DNA from: Candidatus Dadabacteria bacterium
GTDB taxonomy: Bacteria > Desulfobacterota_D > UBA1144 > Nemesobacterales > UBA2774
Length of the DNA: 22,274 bases
Assembly (NCBI GenBank): GCA_020054175.1
Contig: JAGVLR010000270.1
Coordinates: 1-22,274, forward strand
Reading direction: 5' to 3'
Shown: one piece after another, positions 1 through 7,304 of the stretch
Layout of the letters: the number at the start of each line of letters is the position of its first letter
Numbering within the stretch: the stretch's first letter is position 1
The notes under the pieces: model-generated
What the model was told of the DNA's origin: nothing
Seen by the model: only the letters and a program-made list of their open reading frames with translations
Databases searched by the model: none
Made by a program: the position numbers and the translations under genes

Positions 1-96
1 GCCTAATGTGGCCTTTACCGCATTGGCAAGCGCGTTTACTCCCCTCAGGATCGCGTCCTGCGCCGCCCTGTCGAATTTTATTTCCTTTGCTGCCAT
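1..96 (-). CDS. groEL: GroEL chaperonin, N-terminal fragment (cut by window edge)
   Basis: Only the first 32 codons are present; the gene runs off the left edge. The translation opens MAAKEIKFDRAAQDAILRGV and continues through NALANAVKATLG, the standard start of the 60 kDa chaperonin. GroEL forms the double-ring ATP-driven folding chamber in the cytoplasm that GroES caps. A strong Shine-Dalgarno sequence, GAGGAGGT (106-113), sits 9 bases before the ATG and fixes the start. The gene follows groES on the same strand, the usual groESL operon order. The identification rests on the N-terminus and the neighbour, which together are very reliable. Confidence 0.96.
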   Translation of the reverse strand, partial: MAAKEIKFDRAAQDAILRGVNALANAVKATLG

Positions 97-125
97 TTCG
101 AAAATACCTCCTCAGAATTTTGTTA

Positions 126-175
126 TTCGATTATCGCGAGTATTTCATTTTTCGATTACCGCGAGTATTTCATTT
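126..175. repeat. 25-bp tandem duplication at the 3' end of groES
   Basis: Positions 126-150 and 151-175 are two adjacent 25-base copies differing at one base (T134 versus C159). The right-hand copy encodes the last residues of GroES. The left-hand copy carries the stop codon now used (145-147) plus non-coding sequence up to the groEL ribosome site. Because 25 is not a multiple of 3, the duplication shifts frame. Confidence 0.9.
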
Positions 176-435
176 TCGGAAAGAATGACGTAATCGTCAC
201 CCTTGAAGCTTACCTCCGTACCGCTGTACTTCCCGAAAAGAACCTTGTCCCCTTTCTTAACGTCGAGCGGCTTCGTCTGCCCGGCCCCGATAACCCAGCC
301 ACTTCCGACCGCAACCACCTCGCCCTCCTGCGGCTTCTCGGCCGCGGAATCGGGGATAATGATCCCGCCCTTGGTGGCTTCCTGCGCTTTCACCCTCTTA
401 ATCAACACCTTTTCACGAATCGGTTTCACACCCAT
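145..435 (-). CDS. groES: GroES co-chaperonin (10 kDa)
   Basis: The product has 96 residues, normal for the family. GroES forms the heptameric lid of the GroEL folding chamber in the cytoplasm. The sequence shows the family's N-terminal strand (KPIREKVLIKRV), the mobile loop region ending in GGIIIPDSA (about residues 23-31), the EGEVVAVGSG segment and the KKGDKVLFGKYSGTEV segment. The Shine-Dalgarno AGGAGGT (445-451) is 9 bases before the ATG. groEL follows 48 bases downstream. The C-terminus is odd: the gene ends in ILAVIEK because a 25-base tandem duplication brought in a frame-shifted TGA; without it the frame would end ILAIIE followed by TAA. No CIRCE inverted repeat was found upstream, so HrcA control is not supported here. 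Confidence 0.97.
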   Translation of the reverse strand: MGVKPIREKVLIKRVKAQEATKGGIIIPDSAAEKPQEGEVVAVGSGWVIGAGQTKPLDVKKGDKVLFGKYSGTEVSFKGDDYVILSENEILAVIEK

Positions 436-503
436 CTTATAAAAACCTCCTGTATTGATTTATGTGTTGGTAAATTTAATCTTCCGGATAAAAATCTAGG
501 TAT

Positions 504-531
504 AAAATATGCACGAATCCCCGGCTGTCAA
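504..531 (-). promoter_or_regulatory. Candidate sigma-70-type promoter for groESL
   Basis: On the minus strand a perfect -35 TTGACA (526-531) is followed after 16 bases by TATTTT (504-509), four of six matches to TATAAT. It lies about 70 bases upstream of groES. I looked for a CIRCE repeat or a heat-shock sigma promoter in 436-618 and saw neither. The -35 is convincing and the -10 is only fair. Confidence 0.4.
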
Positions 532-618
532 GAGGGCAAAATCAAATAAAAGTGGTAGGTGTGGGAGGAATATTATCAGTTTTTAGAGGGGTTTAGGGAA
601 TGATACTCGAAGATATTT

Positions 619-987
619 TCACGACTTTTCTTCAAAGGCGTTACGTATAATCCTGACTCCTCCCGTCACGAGATCGACAGCCGCCACGTCGAAGCGGAGG
701 TCGCCCTCGGCCCGCTTCACGGATTCGATGTAGCTGTATGCGATAGAAATGAGGCGCTTCTGCTTCCACGGGGTTACGGATTCCTCCGGGAGGCCGAAGC
801 CCGTTCCGGACCTGGCCTTGACCTCCACGAAGCAGAGTACCTTGTCCCTGTCCTCGGCTACTATATCGATCTCACCCTGCCTGCATCTCCAGTTCTTGGC
901 GAGGATTTTATACCTTTCCTTCTTGAGCGCCCTGCAGGCCAGGTCTTCCCCCCTCCGCCCAAGTGATTTTTTGTCGGTAACCGTCAT
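619..987 (-). CDS. yraN: YraN-family (UPF0102) putative nuclease
   Basis: The product has 122 residues, the usual size for this family. It carries the PD-(D/E)xK nuclease-fold signature: E14 in the RRGEDLA helix, D41 in GEIDIV, and E55 and K57 in FVEVKARS. The family is predicted to act on DNA or Holliday-junction-like substrates, but its role is poorly established. The gene starts 16 bases after the mutS stop on the same strand, so mutS-yraN is a likely operon, which fits a DNA-processing context. There is no clear Shine-Dalgarno before the ATG, so translation may depend on coupling to mutS. Family assignment is firm; the biochemical role is inferred. Confidence 0.9.
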   Translation of the reverse strand: MTVTDKKSLGRRGEDLACRALKKERYKILAKNWRCRQGEIDIVAEDRDKVLCFVEVKARSGTGFGLPEESVTPWKQKRLISIAYSYIESVKRAEGDLRFDVAAVDLVTGGVRIIRNAFEEKS

Positions 988-1003
988 ATGATGTTTGGAC
1001 GCA

Positions 1004-3613
1004 TCAGTCCCCGCCTTCCAGCTTCCCCTTCAGCTCTGCGAGCTTTGTGAGGGCGTCGAGAGGAGTCATCGAATTCGTATCGAGGCCCTTTATCTCTTCG
1101 AGGATGGGATGCTCATCTTCCGTTTCGGCCTGTTCCGGCTCCGTGAAGAGGTGCATCTGCCCGCCGAGTATGGAAGTCCGTATGCCGGACTGCGATTTTT
1201 CGAGGTTCGACAAAACCTTCTGCGCGCTTTTTATGACTGCGTCGGGGACGCCTGCGAGCTTCGCGACCTGTATTCCATAACTATGACTCGCCGCGCCGGG
1301 TATGAGCTTCCGGAGGAATACTATCTTGTCCCCGTTTTCCTTGACGTATATGTTGTAATTCTTCGTCCTCCGGCGGGAGACGGCGAGGCCCGTAAGCTCG
1401 TGGTAGTGCGTCGCGAAAAGTGTCCTCGGCCCCCTGTCGTGGAGATACTCCGCGACAGCCCACGCTATGCTCATGCCGTCGAATGTGCTCGTCCCCCTGC
1501 CTATCTCGTCTAGGATGACGAGGCTCCTGTCCGTCGCGTGGCGAAGTATGTAGGCCGTCTCCACCATCTCGACCATGAACGTCGAGTGCCCCTTGGCGAT
1601 GTTGTCCGAGGCCCCGACGCGTGTGAAGACCCTGTCGGAAACGCCGACCCTGGCGTGCGTCGCCGGAACGAAGCTCCCGAGCTGCGCCATTATGGCCGTG
1701 AGCGCGACCTGCCGTATGAGCGTCGATTTGCCCGCCATGTTGGGCCCCGTTATAAGAAGGAACTGGTTCTCGTGGGGGTCGAGCTTTATGTCATTCGGCA
1801 CGAACCTCTCGCCGAGCTCCATCCTTTCGACGACCGGGTGGCGACTGTTCCCGAGCTCCATGACGGGCTCGTCCGTCATCTGCGGGCGGACATAGTTGTA
1901 TCTCTCGGCGACGTCGGCGAGTGCGGAGTAGCAGTCGAGCTCGCCGAGGAGCGCCGAGGTGTTTCTCACCCTGTCCGCTTCTGCCGCCACTTTTTTCCTT
2001 AGCCCCTCGAATATCTCGCTCTCTATGGCTATTATCCTGTCCTCCGCACCGAGTATCTTGTCCTCGTATTCCTTCAGCTCTTCCGTTATGTATCTCTCGG
2101 CGTTTGCAAGTGTCTGGCGGCGGGTGTAGCCATCGGGTACGGAACCACTATTCGACTTCGAGACTTCTATGTAATAGCCGAAAACGCGGTTGTAGCTCAC
2201 CTTGAGCGAGTTTATTCCGGTAGCCTTTCTTTCTTTGGCTTCGAGATCGGCTATCCACTGTCTGCCGTCCCGTTTTATCGACCGGAGGCCGTCGAGCTCC
2301 GGGTTGACGCCCTCCTTTATCATCCCGCCCTCGCGGGATGTCAGCGGCAGGTCAATGGCGAGTGAAGAGGCGAGAAGCCGATGAAGGTCTGCGAGGTCGT
2401 CGAGCCCTTCGCCGATGTCCCGAACCGCCTTCATGCCCGATTCCGTAAGGAGTTTTTTTATACTCGATATGTGAATGGACGAATCGCGGAGAGCCCCGAG
2501 GTCCCTCGGACGGGCGGTGGACGTCGCGATCCTGCCGATGAGCCGCTCGATGTCGCTAATCTCCCTTAGCTCTGCCATTACCGAGGCCCTCAGCGAAGTG
2601 TGCGACTTCAGCTCCTCCACGGCATCGAGCCTTTTTTCTATCGCCTTTATATCGACGAGCGGGTAATTGATCCAGCGCCTGAGCAGCCTCCCGCCCATGC
2701 CCGTCGTCGTCTCGTCGAGCACCCATAGCAGCGAGCCGCCGGAGTCCCCGGAATCGTTATTGTTGGACCTTAATAATTCGAGGTTCCTCTTCGTCGATTC
2801 ATCTATCAGGAGATAGCCCGTCTTCCTGTAGAATTCCGGGTCGTTAAGGGGCGGCATCTCTTCGAGACGCGTGTCCTTAAGGTATTGAAGGAGCGCACCT
2901 GCCGCGGTAATGGCCTCGGGAACGCCTTCGAGGCCGTAGGGTTCGAGAGTTTTCGCCGACAGGTGCTCCAGCAGAAGCTCACGGCCACGGTCTGTATCCC
3001 ACGCCCAGCTGTCGAGTTGGGTTATGACCGGATTGCCCGACCTTTTAAGAGCCGCTCCAGAAACGGGCGACTCGCCCTCGTCGACGTTTTCGAGAATTAT
3101 CTCCTTCGGCTCGAGCCTGAATATCTCGTCCGTGAGATCCTCGATCGAATCGAAAACTGAAGCCCTGAAAAGCCCTGTCGAAATGTCGGTATAAGCGAGG
3201 CCGTATATGCCGTTTCCAGCGTATACGCTCGCGAGAAAGTTGTTGCTCTTGGAGTCGAGGTTTTCGGAATCGAGTATGACGCCGGGCGTGAGGACGCGGA
3301 CGACCTTTCTTTTAACCACTCCCTTCGCCGACTTCGGGTCTTCTATCTGCTCGCAGACCGCCACCTTGTGGCCGCTCTTTAGGAGCTTTGCGAGGTAGGG
3401 CTCGGAGCTGTGGTGAGGGACGCCGCAAAGAGGCACCGGGTTTTTGTCGTTCTTGTTCCGTGAGGTGAGCGCTATTCCGAGGACTTTCGACGCGACCTTC
3501 GCGTCGTCGTAAAACATTTCGTAAAAATCCCCGAGGCGGAAGAAGAGTATCGCGTCCGGGTACTCCTTCTTAAGCGCCATGTACTGTTTTAACATCGGGG
3601 TTTCGGCGGCCAT
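1004..3613 (-). CDS. mutS: DNA mismatch repair ATPase MutS
   Basis: The product has 869 residues from the ATG at 3611-3613. MutS binds mispaired bases and recruits MutL. The N-terminal mismatch-binding domain shows the Phe-x-Glu motif as F30-Y31-E32 in GDFYEMF. The ATPase domain shows Walker A GPNMAGKST near residue 622, Walker B with DEIGRGTSTFDG, and the ATHYHELT switch motif, so this is MutS1 and not a MutS2. A TTG at 3647-3649 would add 12 residues, but they overlap a near-consensus promoter, so the ATG is preferred. No Shine-Dalgarno precedes it, and the -10 box ends only 7 bases upstream, suggesting a leaderless message. mutL is not in the window. Confidence 0.97.
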   Translation of the reverse strand: MAAETPMLKQYMALKKEYPDAILFFRLGDFYEMFYDDAKVASKVLGIALTSRNKNDKNPVPLCGVPHHSSEPYLAKLLKSGHKVAVCEQIEDPKSAKGVVKRKVVRVLTPGVILDSENLDSKSNNFLASVYAGNGIYGLAYTDISTGLFRASVFDSIEDLTDEIFRLEPKEIILENVDEGESPVSGAALKRSGNPVITQLDSWAWDTDRGRELLLEHLSAKTLEPYGLEGVPEAITAAGALLQYLKDTRLEEMPPLNDPEFYRKTGYLLIDESTKRNLELLRSNNNDSGDSGGSLLWVLDETTTGMGGRLLRRWINYPLVDIKAIEKRLDAVEELKSHTSLRASVMAELREISDIERLIGRIATSTARPRDLGALRDSSIHISSIKKLLTESGMKAVRDIGEGLDDLADLHRLLASSLAIDLPLTSREGGMIKEGVNPELDGLRSIKRDGRQWIADLEAKERKATGINSLKVSYNRVFGYYIEVSKSNSGSVPDGYTRRQTLANAERYITEELKEYEDKILGAEDRIIAIESEIFEGLRKKVAAEADRVRNTSALLGELDCYSALADVAERYNYVRPQMTDEPVMELGNSRHPVVERMELGERFVPNDIKLDPHENQFLLITGPNMAGKSTLIRQVALTAIMAQLGSFVPATHARVGVSDRVFTRVGASDNIAKGHSTFMVEMVETAYILRHATDRSLVILDEIGRGTSTFDGMSIAWAVAEYLHDRGPRTLFATHYHELTGLAVSRRRTKNYNIYVKENGDKIVFLRKLIPGAASHSYGIQVAKLAGVPDAVIKSAQKVLSNLEKSQSGIRTSILGGQMHLFTEPEQAETEDEHPILEEIKGLDTNSMTPLDALTKLAELKGKLEGGD

Positions 3614-3620
3614 CGTAGTG

Positions 3621-3649
3621 ATTATATCAATTCGCCGTGGAACTCTCAA
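3621..3649 (-). promoter_or_regulatory. Near-consensus promoter for mutS, probably leaderless
   Basis: On the minus strand, TTGAGA (3644-3649), a 17-base spacer and a perfect TATAAT (3621-3626) form one of the best sigma-70-type promoters in the window. The -10 box ends 7 bases before the mutS ATG at 3613, so transcription should start at or next to the A of the start codon. That leaves no room for a ribosome-binding site. Confidence 0.6.
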
Positions 3650-3724
3650 TTTGGGCTTAGTACGCGGGAGGGAAGTTGCGGCGCTCCGCTCACCTTGCCC
3701 GCAGTCACGTCAGGTGATAGATTA

Positions 3725-4891
3725 ATGCCTTCACGCGGAAAAACGCCGGGCATAGAGGCCGGGCGGGGGAAGCATACAGAAACCACGACCGAGAGGCCGA
3801 AATTGATAAAGCCGAATCCGTTTGTAAAAGATTTGATACCGTATGTTCCGGGAAAACCGGTCGAGGAGCTCGAAAGGGAGCTCGGCATAACGGGCGCGAT
3901 AAAGATAGCGTCCAACGAAAACCCCATAGGCCCCTCGCCCCTCGCGCTCAAGGCCATTAAGGAAGCGCTCCCGGGCCTGAACCGCTACCCGGACGGGGAC
4001 GCGTTCTATCTTAAGCACAAGCTCTCGAAATCCCTCGGCGTAGAGCCGGAAACCGTAATATTCGGGAACGGCTCGAACGACGTCATCGACGTCGCCGCGA
4101 GGACATTCCTCTCCCCCGGCGACGAGGCCATCATGGGCGAGTACGCCTTCATCGTTTACCCGATCGTGACGAAGCTCGCGGGGGCGTCGGCCGTCATTTC
4201 GCCCATGCCGAGCTACACGCACGACCTTAAGGACATATACTCGCGCATCACCCCGAAGACGAAGGCGGTGTTCATAGCCAATCCGAACAACCCAACCGGA
4301 ACGATGGTCTTCGGCGAGGAAATGGAATGGTTTCTGAATAAAATAGACGAGAATATACTCGTCGTCATAGACGAGGCCTATTTCGAATACGCGGACACGC
4401 CGGATTATCCGAACTCTCTCGACTTCCGGGGGCTTGGAAAATCTCTACTCACGGTGAGGACTTTTTCCAAGATCTACGGGCTTGCCGGGCTAAGGCTCGG
4501 GTACGGCATCGGGCCGGCCGAGATGGTCTCGAGCATGCACAAATCGAGGCACCCTTTCAATACAAGCTCGCTGGCGCAGGCGGCGGCGATTGCAGCCCTC
4601 GACGACACCGAGCACGTCGAGAAATCGAGAGAGGTAAACGACACGGGGCTCGCATATCTCGCGGCCGAGCTCGAAAGGCTTGGCATCGAATACGCGCCGA
4701 GCTGGACCAACTTCATATTGGTAAATCTGGGCCAGGACCCGATGCCCGTGTACAACGCCCTTCTCAGAGAGGGTGTTATAGTAAGACCTGTCGGCATATA
4801 CGGCCTCAAGACTCACCTCAGGGTATCGGTCGGGATTCCGGAAGAAAACGAGAGATTCATAAAGGCGTTTAAAAAGGTGCTCGGGAAATAA
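3725..4891 (+). CDS. hisC: Histidinol-phosphate / aromatic aminotransferase
   Basis: This is a PLP-dependent class I/II aminotransferase of the HisC family, cytoplasmic. It shows KPNPFVKDLIPYVPGKP near the N-terminus, the ASNENPIGPSP substrate segment, NPNNPTG, and the PLP lysine in TFSKIYGLAGLR (about K249). HisC transaminates imidazole-acetol phosphate in histidine synthesis; many members also act on aromatic keto acids. The tyrA gene only 4 bases downstream hints at a tyrosine/phenylalanine role. The start is uncertain. The ATG at 3725 follows AGGTGA at good spacing (388 residues). A TTG at 3803, with GAGAGG before it, would start the protein at the usual family N-terminus (LIKPNPFV). A weak promoter-like pair (TTGCCC 3695-3700, TAGATT 3718-3723) would favour the later start. 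Confidence 0.93.
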   Translation: MPSRGKTPGIEAGRGKHTETTTERPKLIKPNPFVKDLIPYVPGKPVEELERELGITGAIKIASNENPIGPSPLALKAIKEALPGLNRYPDGDAFYLKHKLSKSLGVEPETVIFGNGSNDVIDVAARTFLSPGDEAIMGEYAFIVYPIVTKLAGASAVISPMPSYTHDLKDIYSRITPKTKAVFIANPNNPTGTMVFGEEMEWFLNKIDENILVVIDEAYFEYADTPDYPNSLDFRGLGKSLLTVRTFSKIYGLAGLRLGYGIGPAEMVSSMHKSRHPFNTSSLAQAAAIAALDDTEHVEKSREVNDTGLAYLAAELERLGIEYAPSWTNFILVNLGQDPMPVYNALLREGVIVRPVGIYGLKTHLRVSVGIPEENERFIKAFKKVLGK

Positions 4892-4895
4892 GAAG

Positions 4896-5753
4896 ATGCT
4901 ATTCGGCAAGGTAACTATAATCGGGCTCGGCCTCATAGGCGGCTCCCTCGCTCAGGCGCTCAGGGAATCGGGAGAGGTGCGTACCGTGAGCGGAGTCGAT
5001 ACGGATTTGGACTCGGTAGAGTACGCGCTGAAAAACAGGATAATCGACGAGGGCTCGCTCGACATCGGGGAGGCCGTGTCGGGTGCCGAAGTCATAGTCG
5101 CTGCGACATACGTAGGAACGATAGCCGACACTATAAGATCAGCCGTCCCGCACGCCGAAGACGGCGCACTGATCACAGACGTCGGGAGCGTGAAGGCGGG
5201 AATAGTGAGAGAGATAGAGGGCTTCATCCCGGAGCGCCTCGGATTCGTGGGCGGGCATCCGATAGCAGGCACCGAGAACTCCGGCGTCAGGAACGCCGAC
5301 CCTGCCCTCTTCCGTGGAAAGAGGTGCATCCTCACGCCGACGGGTAAAACGCCCCCGGCCCTGAAGAAAAAGGCCGCGGCATTGTGGAAACTCACGGGGA
5401 GCGAGGTTTACGAAATGGACCCGGACGCACACGACAGGGTCTTCGGGCTCGTGAGCCACCTTCCCCACGCGGCGGCGTACGCGCTCGTGGACGCGATACT
5501 TTCGTCCGAGGACCCGGATATGCTGCTCGATTTCGCGGGCGGCGGGCTCAGGGATTATACGCGCGTCGCTTCGAGCTCTCCGGAGATGTGGGTCGACATA
5601 ATGACTGCAAACAGGGATAACGTGCTCGCCGCGCTGAGGCAGCTCCGGTCTTCTCTCGGCAAAATAGAAACCGCGCTCGAAAAGGGCGACAGGGAAGCGC
5701 TGCTAAAAATATTCAGCGGTGCTGCCAAAGCCAGGAACGACAGAATAAAATAA
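4896..5753 (+). CDS. tyrA: Prephenate (or arogenate) dehydrogenase
   Basis: The product has 285 residues, a single-domain TyrA with no fused chorismate mutase and no C-terminal ACT domain. It oxidatively decarboxylates prephenate or arogenate using NAD(P), leading to tyrosine. The N-terminal dinucleotide-binding loop is GLGLIGGSLAQAL (about residues 10-22). The catalytic-region motifs GGHPIAGTENSG and VSHLPHAAAYAL are both present. The gene starts 4 bases after hisC, so the two are almost surely co-transcribed; this pairing is known from aromatic amino acid clusters. Whether the substrate is prephenate or arogenate cannot be told from sequence here. The stop lies 4 bases from the convergent gluconate kinase stop. 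Confidence 0.95.
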   Translation: MLFGKVTIIGLGLIGGSLAQALRESGEVRTVSGVDTDLDSVEYALKNRIIDEGSLDIGEAVSGAEVIVAATYVGTIADTIRSAVPHAEDGALITDVGSVKAGIVREIEGFIPERLGFVGGHPIAGTENSGVRNADPALFRGKRCILTPTGKTPPALKKKAAALWKLTGSEVYEMDPDAHDRVFGLVSHLPHAAAYALVDAILSSEDPDMLLDFAGGGLRDYTRVASSSPEMWVDIMTANRDNVLAALRQLRSSLGKIETALEKGDREALLKIFSGAAKARNDRIK

Positions 5754-5757
5754 TTTT

Positions 5758-6249
5758 TTACGCGCCGGAGGGTTTCAGCCCGAGCGCGCTTATAATTTCC
5801 TGCGCGATGGATTCCGGGTCGCGGGAGGCGTCGATAACGAGGCCGTCTTCAGGCTCTTCGAGGTCCCTCAGCTGACTCTCCAGAATCCCGGGCCCGGCGA
5901 AGTGGCCAATTCTTCCCTCTAATCTCTTCTCTATCAGAGCGTGATTACCTTTCAGGAATACGAACGCGACGTCAGGGCGCCCGTCCCTGAGAAAATCCCT
6001 GTAAGACTGTTTCAATGCCGAGCAGGCAAGGACCATCCCCGTGTCTGCAGCTCTTACGAGCTCGCGAAGCGCAGCCAGCCATGGCAGCCTGTCGGCGTCC
6101 GTGAGCGGAATTCCGTTTTTAATTTTTTGTATGTTGGCTTCCGGATGGAAGTCATCGGCGTCGTGGAAGACCCAGCCGAGTCTTTCGGCCAGAACGGCGC
6201 CTACAGTAGTCTTTCCCACGCCTGAAACGCCAATGATTATTACGATCAT
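5758..6249 (-). CDS. gntK: Gluconate kinase, GntK/IdnK type
   Basis: The product has 163 residues, typical for the family. It phosphorylates D-gluconate to 6-phosphogluconate with ATP in the cytoplasm, feeding the pentose phosphate or Entner-Doudoroff route. Motifs in order: P-loop GVSGVGKTTVG (residues 8-18), DADDFHPEAN, KIKNGIPLTDADRLPWL, ACSALKQSYRDFLR, and GHFAGPGILESQLRDLEEP, all hallmarks of GntK. It stands alone: no gluconate permease, regulator or dehydratase lies nearby, so it may salvage gluconate made inside the cell. No good Shine-Dalgarno precedes the ATG. Function by family is solid; its physiological role here is open. Confidence 0.93.
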   Translation of the reverse strand: MIVIIIGVSGVGKTTVGAVLAERLGWVFHDADDFHPEANIQKIKNGIPLTDADRLPWLAALRELVRAADTGMVLACSALKQSYRDFLRDGRPDVAFVFLKGNHALIEKRLEGRIGHFAGPGILESQLRDLEEPEDGLVIDASRDPESIAQEIISALGLKPSGA

Positions 6250-6527
6250 AAGCCCGGTGTTACGGCATCGATCCTGGTCGGATTTTGATTTTGCCGGTGG
6301 CTAAAATACATTGCACTTGCAGGCCGCAACGAAAAAGGAGACCAGCATGAGTGAAATTATTGTCAGGTATAAACGCATTTTATCCGTCCTCTAACGAGTC
6401 AATAACGGTCAACGAGAATTATACGCACAGGAAAAACCCGGCCGTGTCAGTCCGACGCCGGGAGGGCGGGCGGAGAACACGTCGAGGTGACCCGGCATAT
6501 AGTTAAGCAGTGTGGCTGGACCGGGAT

Positions 6528-6605
6528 TTATCCAATCCCGCAGCTGCAGGCCGTTACAAAAAATGCTGTCGCAAGAACCGCGAGCACTGTCATGTATGTG
6601 CGCAT
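6528..6605 (-). CDS. Putative 25-residue lipoprotein
   Basis: This very short frame encodes MRTYMTVLAVLATAFFVTAC followed by SCGIG and a TAA stop. It looks like a lipoprotein signal peptide: a positive N-terminus (R2), a hydrophobic core (residues 5-17) and a lipobox-like VTAC with the modifiable cysteine at C20. The mature part would be only six residues, in the size range of entericidin-like or lysis-type lipopeptides, but no homology is claimed. Support beyond the frame: GGAAGGT about 6 bases upstream of the ATG, and a TATAAT at 6640-6645 that would give a leader of roughly 28 bases. It lies 95 bases downstream of the unknown gene at 6701-7282 on the same strand and may be co-transcribed. 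It could also be the stump of a decayed lipoprotein gene. Confidence 0.4.
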   Translation of the reverse strand: MRTYMTVLAVLATAFFVTACSCGIG

Positions 6606-6639
6606 TGAAATACCTTCCGATAAAATGTGGTTTTTGAAA

Positions 6640-6666
6640 ATTATACTCGCTGGAGTGGATTATCAA
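6640..6666 (-). promoter_or_regulatory. Candidate promoter for the small lipoprotein
   Basis: On the minus strand a perfect TATAAT (6640-6645) is preceded by TTGATA (6661-6666) with a 15-base spacer. The spacer is short, which weakens it. The predicted transcription start is near 6633, about 28 bases before the ATG at 6605. Confidence 0.4.
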
Positions 6667-6700
6667 AACAAAAATAAGGTCCGGCGGGCGGTAACGGCGC

Positions 6701-7282
6701 TTAGCACCAGCCCGAGCCGGCGTCGAGCGCGGCTGTCAGTCCTTCGCGGAGGGGCTCGATACGCGGCATGTAACTCCTAACGTCTCTCACGTATCCGAGA
6801 GGGTTTTTCTGCCAGAAAAGAAACCTGCCGTAAATAGTTCTGAGATTATCTATGACCTCCTCTGAATCGAATACCCACCCGAAGTCGGCCGCCTCGGGAT
6901 AAAAGAGCTTGAAAAATATGAGCTTCATCGTCACATGGTCTTCGAGATGCCTTACGCTCCCGAAATCGCGGCTCAGGAGATCGAACCAGCCGGTGCGCGC
7001 CCAGCTGTAGCCGCTTCCGAAGGCGTCCGCCATTTTCTCATTCAGGCCCAGCCTGGCAGCGGCCTCTCTTCCGAGCTCGGAGAACACGTAGGCGGCCTCG
7101 CGCGTGAAGTAATCCTGAGACTGGAGCCTTTTTTCCATGCCCAAAAGGTTCCTTATGAGCCGGGGCTCTGATTTTATGTAGCCGGTGAGGTCGAAGGGCC
7201 CGGTATCGCCCCAGGACACGAGCGAAACGGATACGTTTTCCCACTCTCTTCTGGCTATCTGATATGCGGAACGGATTTCCAT
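6701..7282 (-). CDS. Unrecognised 193-residue protein, candidate Pho regulon member
   Basis: I do not recognise this family. The product is a predicted soluble cytoplasmic protein with no signal peptide or membrane segment. It is rich in aromatic residues (at least six tryptophans, for example in REWENV, VSWGD, YSWARTGWFDLL, FGWVF and FLFWQKNP) and appears mostly helical. The base composition and ATA/AGG codon style match its neighbours, so there is no sign of recent transfer. It is divergent from pstS. Four TTAAC-type half-sites at 11-base spacing (7305-7342) end 22 bases upstream of the ATG and point into this gene, suggesting phosphate-starvation control. TATAAC lies only 3 bases before the ATG, and no Shine-Dalgarno is visible, so the start is not certain. 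The frame is long and coding-like, so a real gene is likely. Confidence 0.75.
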   Translation of the reverse strand: MEIRSAYQIARREWENVSVSLVSWGDTGPFDLTGYIKSEPRLIRNLLGMEKRLQSQDYFTREAAYVFSELGREAAARLGLNEKMADAFGSGYSWARTGWFDLLSRDFGSVRHLEDHVTMKLIFFKLFYPEAADFGWVFDSEEVIDNLRTIYGRFLFWQKNPLGYVRDVRSYMPRIEPLREGLTAALDAGSGWC

Positions 7283-7304
7283 GCTGTTATAGTCACCGAC
7301 AGTG

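Larger units (their letters stand above)
6250..6700. other. 450-bp gap with one possible small lipoprotein gene
   Basis: No full-size gene is supported. On the minus strand it holds a 25-codon lipoprotein-like frame (6528-6605) with its own candidate promoter (6640-6666). A 7-bp hairpin, CGGGATT/AATCCCG (6522-6540, 5-base loop), overlaps the stop of that frame; it has no T-run on either side, so it is not a standard terminator. On the plus strand a 15-codon frame (6347-6394) follows a good AAGGAG sequence but has no recognisable product. Nothing else was found. Confidence 0.5.

Noticed and set aside
436..618. CIRCE element or heat-shock promoter before groES
   Set aside because: No TTAGCACTC/GAGTGCTAA inverted repeat or heat-shock sigma consensus could be found; only a sigma-70-type pair was seen.
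1281..3398. Several open frames antisense to mutS
   Set aside because: They are shadows of the GC-rich mutS coding sequence with no ribosome sites or recognisable domains.
6347..6394. 15-codon plus-strand frame MSEIIVRYKRILSVL after a good AAGGAG
   Set aside because: Too short, no recognisable feature and no promoter seen; kept only as a note in the gap entry.
6409..6666. 85-codon minus-strand frame in the gap before the unknown gene
   Set aside because: Composition is not protein-like, it has no ribosome site, and it overlaps the better-supported lipoprotein frame in another reading frame.
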